Assembly (NCBI GenBank): GCA_021151835.1
Contig: JAGKWO010000061.1
Location: forward strand, 1 to 18,064
From: Gammaproteobacteria bacterium
GTDB lineage: Bacteria > Pseudomonadota > Gammaproteobacteria > Pseudomonadales > Cellvibrionaceae
Direction: 5' to 3'
Length of the DNA stretch: 18,064 nt
In this document: positions 14,985 through 18,064 of the stretch, piece by piece
How the letters are laid out: each line of letters starts with the position of its first letter
How positions within the stretch are numbered: the stretch's first letter is position 1
Made by a program: the position numbers and the translations under genes
Notes under the pieces: generated by a model
What the model saw: the letters and a program-made list of their open reading frames with translations, nothing else
Told to the model about the DNA's origin: nothing
Databases searched by the model: none

Positions 14985-15857
14985 ATGTCCAATGATGATT
15001 TTTACATGGGTTTACGAGTTAGCGTCAATGTCTTGCTAAATTCTGACCAATGTGGATTGTGGTTATTGAACGAGCCCCTGAATGGACCAATCTGTTTCCA
15101 CCACGTAAGTGAAGGCGAATGTATACTGAGCATTGATGGGCATGAACCTGTGCGCTTGAAGGCGGGAGATTTCGTTGTTTTCACTCGGTTTGCTAAACAT
15201 TCAATTATGCCATGTCAAAACACTATAGATGTGACAGGGGGGGTATGTTTAAGCTACGATGTCACATCAATTATTTGCGGTATTGCTTCTCCGCAGAACA
15301 CTATGAGTAATAGTATTATCCATGGTCTTCCATCTTATTTCATTATCAATATGGAAAATGGATTTGAGGGATACAGCTTTTTAAATGAAACCCTAAAAAT
15401 AGAAAACAAAATTCATGGAAAGAAGACGTTCAACGAGCTGCCTAGAATATTAGAGCTGATTTTTGTAACCTCAATCCGGCATATGCTTGCAAGCAAAGGC
15501 AGTGGTGAAAGGATGAGCTTGCTGCGCTTCAATCCCAAGCTGCAACCTGCTCTGATTGCGATTCAGAAAAATCCCGAAAAAGCATGGACGCTTTCCCAGC
15601 TTGGGAAGGTTTGCGGCCTTTCCAGAACCGTATTTTCAAATCTATTTCGCCAGACAATGGGAATAACCGCTACGGATTTTCTATTGGAGTGGAGAATGAA
15701 CATCGCTTGGGAGCTTCTTCTTCATTCTAAAGATATTTTTGAGACCGCTTGCAGGGTTGGATACCAATCTGAATCTGCGTTTTCAAACGCATTCCAGCGA
15801 TATCATGGTATTAGACCAGGAAAAGTAAAGTTGCTGCAACGAGACCCCTCGCAATAA
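14985..15857 (+). CDS. AraC-family transcriptional regulator with cupin sensor domain
   Basis: The 290-residue protein has an N-terminal cupin_6-like domain (about 25-85) with CFHHVSEGECILSIDGHEPVRLKAGDFVVFTRFAKH. The C-terminal AraC-type DNA-binding domain (about 198-285) has first helix-turn-helix WTLSQLGKVCGLSRTVFSNL and second IFETACRVGYQSESAFSNAFQRYHGIRPGK. Both are intact. AAAGGA 8-9 bases before ATG supports the start. Proteins of this class often activate a neighbouring oxidoreductase or CxxC peroxidase-type gene. The convergent gene 190 bases downstream is such a gene, but no target or operator can be proven from sequence. The inducer is unknown. Confidence 0.92.
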   Translation: MSNDDFYMGLRVSVNVLLNSDQCGLWLLNEPLNGPICFHHVSEGECILSIDGHEPVRLKAGDFVVFTRFAKHSIMPCQNTIDVTGGVCLSYDVTSIICGIASPQNTMSNSIIHGLPSYFIINMENGFEGYSFLNETLKIENKIHGKKTFNELPRILELIFVTSIRHMLASKGSGERMSLLRFNPKLQPALIAIQKNPEKAWTLSQLGKVCGLSRTVFSNLFRQTMGITATDFLLEWRMNIAWELLLHSKDIFETACRVGYQSESAFSNAFQRYHGIRPGKVKLLQRDPSQ

Positions 15858-15986
15858 CGATATCCCATTCCATGATGTTAATTGCGAAGAAATAATAATA
15901 ATTCTAGAAGCTGTTGTCCTGTTGTCCTGAGTGCCCCGGTTCGGTAATAACGTGGATTATAGTGGCAATCTTCGGCTTGGCTGCGT

Positions 15987-16020
15987 AAAATCCGGCATCA
16001 TTTTGAATAGCCGGATTTTT
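15987..16020 (+). terminator. Bidirectional terminator between the AraC and AhpD-like genes
   Basis: AAAATCCGGC and GCCGGATTTT are exact reverse complements across a 13-base loop, with a T run after the stem on both strands. It lies between two convergent stops (15857 and 16049), an ideal place for a shared terminator. Confidence 0.8.
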
Positions 16021-16048
16021 AATATTCATATAGCTTCTAAAAAGATTC

Positions 16049-16591
16049 CTATAAATTGTTGAGTAACTCTTGGTTTGGGGATGCCTCACATAATCGATTA
16101 GAATAGTTCGATATTGTTTTAAGCGCTATTATAGCGATGGTTTCAATTATTTTTTCTTGTGTAAAGCCGAGTTTAACAAACTCACTAACTTCATGCTCCG
16201 CGAGCTGACCTTTTCTGCTCATAAGTAAATTAATTAATGATATTAATGGTCGGTATTTCTCGTCATTTGATACACAGCTGTTAAAAATTGAGTCAACTGT
16301 GTCCTTGGGGACCCCTGCACCCATTGCCATTAATCGATGGGCGGTCGAGCAAAATTTGCAACCATTAATTATGCTTATAACCAGCATGGCGATGTGAAGC
16401 TCATCTTCAGAGAAGTGGCTTGATTTCAAATTATCTTCGACTGCAGCATACGATTTAAGGGCGACTGGAGATTCTGCCATAAAAGCAAAAACATTGGGCA
16501 CAAAGCCATAGGCTTCCCTACTTGATTCGAGTAATGGCCTTGCATCGGGTTTCGCTGTTTCAATTGTGTATTTAACAAATCTATTGCTCAT
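16049..16591 (-). CDS. AhpD-like / carboxymuconolactone decarboxylase family protein
   Basis: The 180-residue protein has the AhpD-like fold signature GFVPNVFAFMAESP (29-42) followed by the redox motif NGCKFCSTAH, with C78-x-x-C81 and H85 as the likely active residues and E64 upstream in SEDEL. Family members act as peroxidase-linked thiol reductants or as uncharacterised peroxidase-related proteins. The exact substrate cannot be predicted. The start at 16591 gives the family's usual N-terminus (MSNRFVKYTIETA) and has GGAG 8 bases before the ATG. An alternative ATG at 16621 also has a good ribosome site (AAGGAA) and would add 10 residues, so both are possible. It may belong to the regulon of the convergent AraC-family gene. 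Confidence 0.87.
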   Translation of the reverse strand: MSNRFVKYTIETAKPDARPLLESSREAYGFVPNVFAFMAESPVALKSYAAVEDNLKSSHFSEDELHIAMLVISIINGCKFCSTAHRLMAMGAGVPKDTVDSIFNSCVSNDEKYRPLISLINLLMSRKGQLAEHEVSEFVKLGFTQEKIIETIAIIALKTISNYSNRLCEASPNQELLNNL

Positions 16592-16621
16592 AAAAATTTC
16601 TCCGGTATTAGGTCGGCTCAT

Positions 16622-17039
16622 GTTAGTTCCTTGAAATGACTTTAGAAATGCTATTGCGTACCGGCTCTATGCGTTTTTGTACGTAACGGCATGCGCACAT
16701 TATTCTTTTTATCCCTATGATGCTTGGCGACTTTATTCGTACGAATTAGCATAAATTCCGTACTTAAGAGCATTCCTTGTGTTTTGCTTTGAAATTATTA
16801 TGCGACAGCTTGTTTGGCGGCTATTAGTAAAGTCTCAATCTTTTTGAAAATAAATTTCAGTGGGCCCTAGTCCAAAAGGCTTACACAAGTAAATTGGTAT
16901 TTTTTAAATCAATAGGGCTGAGTTAGAGCGGTCGTTAAAAAGTGTTTTCTTAGGTGTGGCGAGTCTAATAGCTAATGATCGACTTATTATGTTATTCATT
17001 TAATGAAGTCATTAACTACAATCTGTTTAAGGAGATAGC
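16622..17039 (+). other. Gene-free divergent region
   Basis: This AT-rich interval separates the AhpD-like gene from the secreted-protein gene. A 12-bp palindrome ATTCGTACGAAT lies at 16735-16746, with TGTACGTAA (about 16679) and TTCCGTAC (about 16758) nearby, which may be related sites. No strong promoter is assigned. Confidence 0.5.
16735..16746. promoter_or_regulatory. ATTCGTACGAAT palindrome, possible operator
   Basis: A perfect 12-bp palindrome, 114 bases upstream of the extended AhpD-like start and about 290 bases upstream of the secreted-protein start. GTAC-containing motifs occur on both sides within 60 bases. A role as a dimeric regulator site is only a suggestion. Confidence 0.25.
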
Positions 17040-17762
17040 GTGAAAATTAATGTAAGCTTAACAGCATTTTCTGTGTTTATGATTTTTTCTAATTTGGTGT
17101 ATTCCGATGTTCCGAAGGTAAATAATCACGTAGATTGTTCCGCGGGTAGATCACTGGTTTTTTCCAGTGTTTCGGAGTTCATTCCAGCAGAGGGGACTTT
17201 TTTCACAAATGGATTGTTCAGTGGAGATGGGTTAGATTTTCAGGAAAATGTTATGTTACGCTCGGCGGCTGAAATTAGCGAACACCGTATGTCCGCGATA
17301 AAATATTTCGAAGAAAGGTTTGGTATAAGTTTCGAGTCTGGTTCGATATTCTTTAATGGTTTTGAAGTTATGCCAGAAATTGAATATCACGTTATGTTAG
17401 ATTCAATGAAAAGAGGTATTAGGAATGATGAGATACAAGATGGTGGATGGATAGCAGTTGTGGCGGATCCGAATGGAGTAACTCTAGGTGGTCAGTTTAA
17501 TGGTCTACGGGTTCCTCAAGGCACTATGTTTGTTTATGGTGATTATAAAATTAATAAGCGAAATCGATCAGAAGTGATCGCGTACAAATCAAATAAACCT
17601 TTTATTCCGCAATTTGATGGGTCTTTCATAGCAAGCTTCGATGTGCATAGCAAAAATTCTTACGGAAAAGCTACAGCAACGATTTCGCCGAAAGCTTCTG
17701 GTAACGGATTTATGACTGCAAACATTAAAAATGTTGTGCAGTTTGATAGTAATTGCCTTTAA
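17040..17762 (+). CDS. Secreted protein of unknown function
   Basis: A 240-residue exported protein with a GTG start. AAGGAG 6 bases upstream makes this start persuasive. A signal peptide spans about 1-22 (ending VYS, then DVPKV). The mature domain is beta-rich with AIKYFEERFGISFE, IFFNGFEVMPEIEYHVML, GGWIAVVADPNGVTLGGQF, GTMFVYGDYKI and a C-terminal ATISPKASGNGFMTANIKNVVQFDSNCL. There are just two mature cysteines, C33 near the N-terminus and C239 at the C-terminus, which probably clamp the ends together. I do not recognise the family. Codon use is AT-rich like the other flanking genes. It may be a laterally acquired exoprotein. Confidence 0.75.
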   Translation: MKINVSLTAFSVFMIFSNLVYSDVPKVNNHVDCSAGRSLVFSSVSEFIPAEGTFFTNGLFSGDGLDFQENVMLRSAAEISEHRMSAIKYFEERFGISFESGSIFFNGFEVMPEIEYHVMLDSMKRGIRNDEIQDGGWIAVVADPNGVTLGGQFNGLRVPQGTMFVYGDYKINKRNRSEVIAYKSNKPFIPQFDGSFIASFDVHSKNSYGKATATISPKASGNGFMTANIKNVVQFDSNCL

Positions 17763-17860
17763 TTTTTTGGTAGATGTTATTTGAGGTATCCATGGATTAA
17801 TTCCATATCTCGAATTTCATAGCAATACACTTATAACTACTCTTCACTAGTTGAATACCG

Positions 17861-17883
17861 TCATGGCTATAGGCTAGCCATGA
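17861..17883 (+). terminator. Hairpin after the secreted-protein gene
   Basis: TCATGGCTA and TAGCCATGA pair perfectly across the loop TAGGC, about 100 bases after the preceding stop. There is no T tract, so termination is possible but unproven. Confidence 0.35.
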
Positions 17884-17926
17884 TCCCTAACACTAATCTC
17901 TTTCACACTTATCTTAAGGAAGAAGA

Positions 17927-17974
17927 ATGAAACCGAATTTAAGATCGCACATTATTGCTGGAATACTGGTGTAA
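17927..17974 (+). pseudogene. 5' end of an exported-protein gene cut by an insertion sequence
   Basis: A good ribosome site (AAGGAAGAAGA) precedes ATG at 17927. The first 15 codons read MKPNLRSHIIAGILV, a typical signal-peptide beginning with a basic N-region and hydrophobic core. The frame then hits TAA at 17972-17974, right where the IS-like end begins. This suggests the gene was interrupted by the insertion. The rest of the gene would lie beyond the right edge, on the far side of the element. Confidence 0.5.
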
Positions 17975-18064
17975 ACACCCCACAATTAGTGGCAGTCTAA
18001 ATTAGAGTTTTCCGGCGATTGATGTTTGGCCAAATACTCCCAAGGCGTGAGGTCGCCTAGCGAA
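17970..18064 (-). mobile_element. End of an IS3-family insertion sequence, running off the right edge
   Basis: The boundary is placed near TGTAAACACC at 17970, about 16 bases beyond the transposase stop, as usual in IS3-family elements. It abuts a truncated gene start. The other inverted repeat is outside the window, so the terminus is approximate and the element's completeness cannot be judged. Confidence 0.6.
17986..18064 (-). CDS. IS3-family transposase OrfB, C-terminal end (partial)
   Basis: Read on the minus strand, the last 25 residues are SLGDLTPWEYLAKHQ then SPENSNLDCH, ending in TAA at 17988-17986. This is the characteristic end of the rve-type integrase subunit (OrfB) of IS3-family elements, where RPHxSLGxLTPxEY lies after the catalytic glutamate. 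The DDE residues and the rest of the protein are outside the window. Confidence 0.75.
   Translation of the reverse strand, partial: SLGDLTPWEYLAKHQSPENSNLDCH

Noticed and set aside
1..18064. tRNA or rRNA genes
   Set aside because: No cloverleaf with a conserved T-arm or rRNA-like stretch was seen on either strand by eye.

Overview
The window looks like a stretch of a gammaproteobacterial chromosome of moderate GC. It has Gram-negative envelope genes: a TonB-dependent receptor, a YfiR-like periplasmic protein, a PEP-CTERM-type sorting signal and a diguanylate cyclase. The mix is reminiscent of Cellvibrionaceae, but that placement is inference. The core (about 3.4-11.6 kb) is the GC-richer part. 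The two flanks (1-2.3 kb and about 14.4-18 kb) are more AT-rich and hold a broken defence-type ATPase gene, an IS3-family insertion sequence end, orphan secreted proteins and decayed coding remnants, as expected of accessory DNA.

Layout. 1-1142: C-terminal part of an OLD-like AAA ATPase with a TOPRIM-like tail, separated by a frameshift from its N-terminal part, which runs off the left edge. 1143-1511: gene-poor, with a possible relic and a likely promoter. 1512-2060: an unusual cold-shock/transmembrane/excalibur protein. 2139-2235: first copy of a dispersed repeat carrying a small ORF; the second copy is at 7990-8082. 2339-3118 (minus): DUF72 (YecE-like) protein. 3414-7888: a tight operon of TonB-dependent receptor, YfiR/DUF4154 periplasmic protein and CHASE8-type hybrid histidine kinase, the last two overlapping at TAATG. 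8250-9539 (minus): membrane diguanylate cyclase with an intact GGEEF and inhibitory RxxD site. 9754-11592 (minus): secreted parallel beta-helix protein. 11723-12490 (minus): secreted protein with a degenerate PEP-CTERM tail. 12934-13599: membrane-anchored coiled-coil protein. 13748-14332: small secreted protein of two four-cysteine repeats, followed by three consecutive hairpins that share a GGCAA/TTGCC core. 14985-15857: AraC-family regulator, convergent with 16049-16591 (minus), an AhpD-like CxxC peroxidase-type protein. 17040-17762: secreted protein of unknown function. 17927-17969: the first codons of a gene cut by an IS3-family element that runs off the right edge.

How the genes may work together. 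The most coherent system is the receptor-YfiR-kinase operon. In the known YfiBNR system, YfiR inhibits the diguanylate cyclase YfiN through its periplasmic domain. Here a YfiR homologue is instead encoded with a hybrid histidine kinase carrying a comparable periplasmic sensor region, and an outer-membrane receptor occupies the input position. The neighbouring diguanylate cyclase, beta-helix exoprotein and PEP-CTERM protein would fit a surface or biofilm theme, but that functional link is inference. I found no tRNA, rRNA or CRISPR array.
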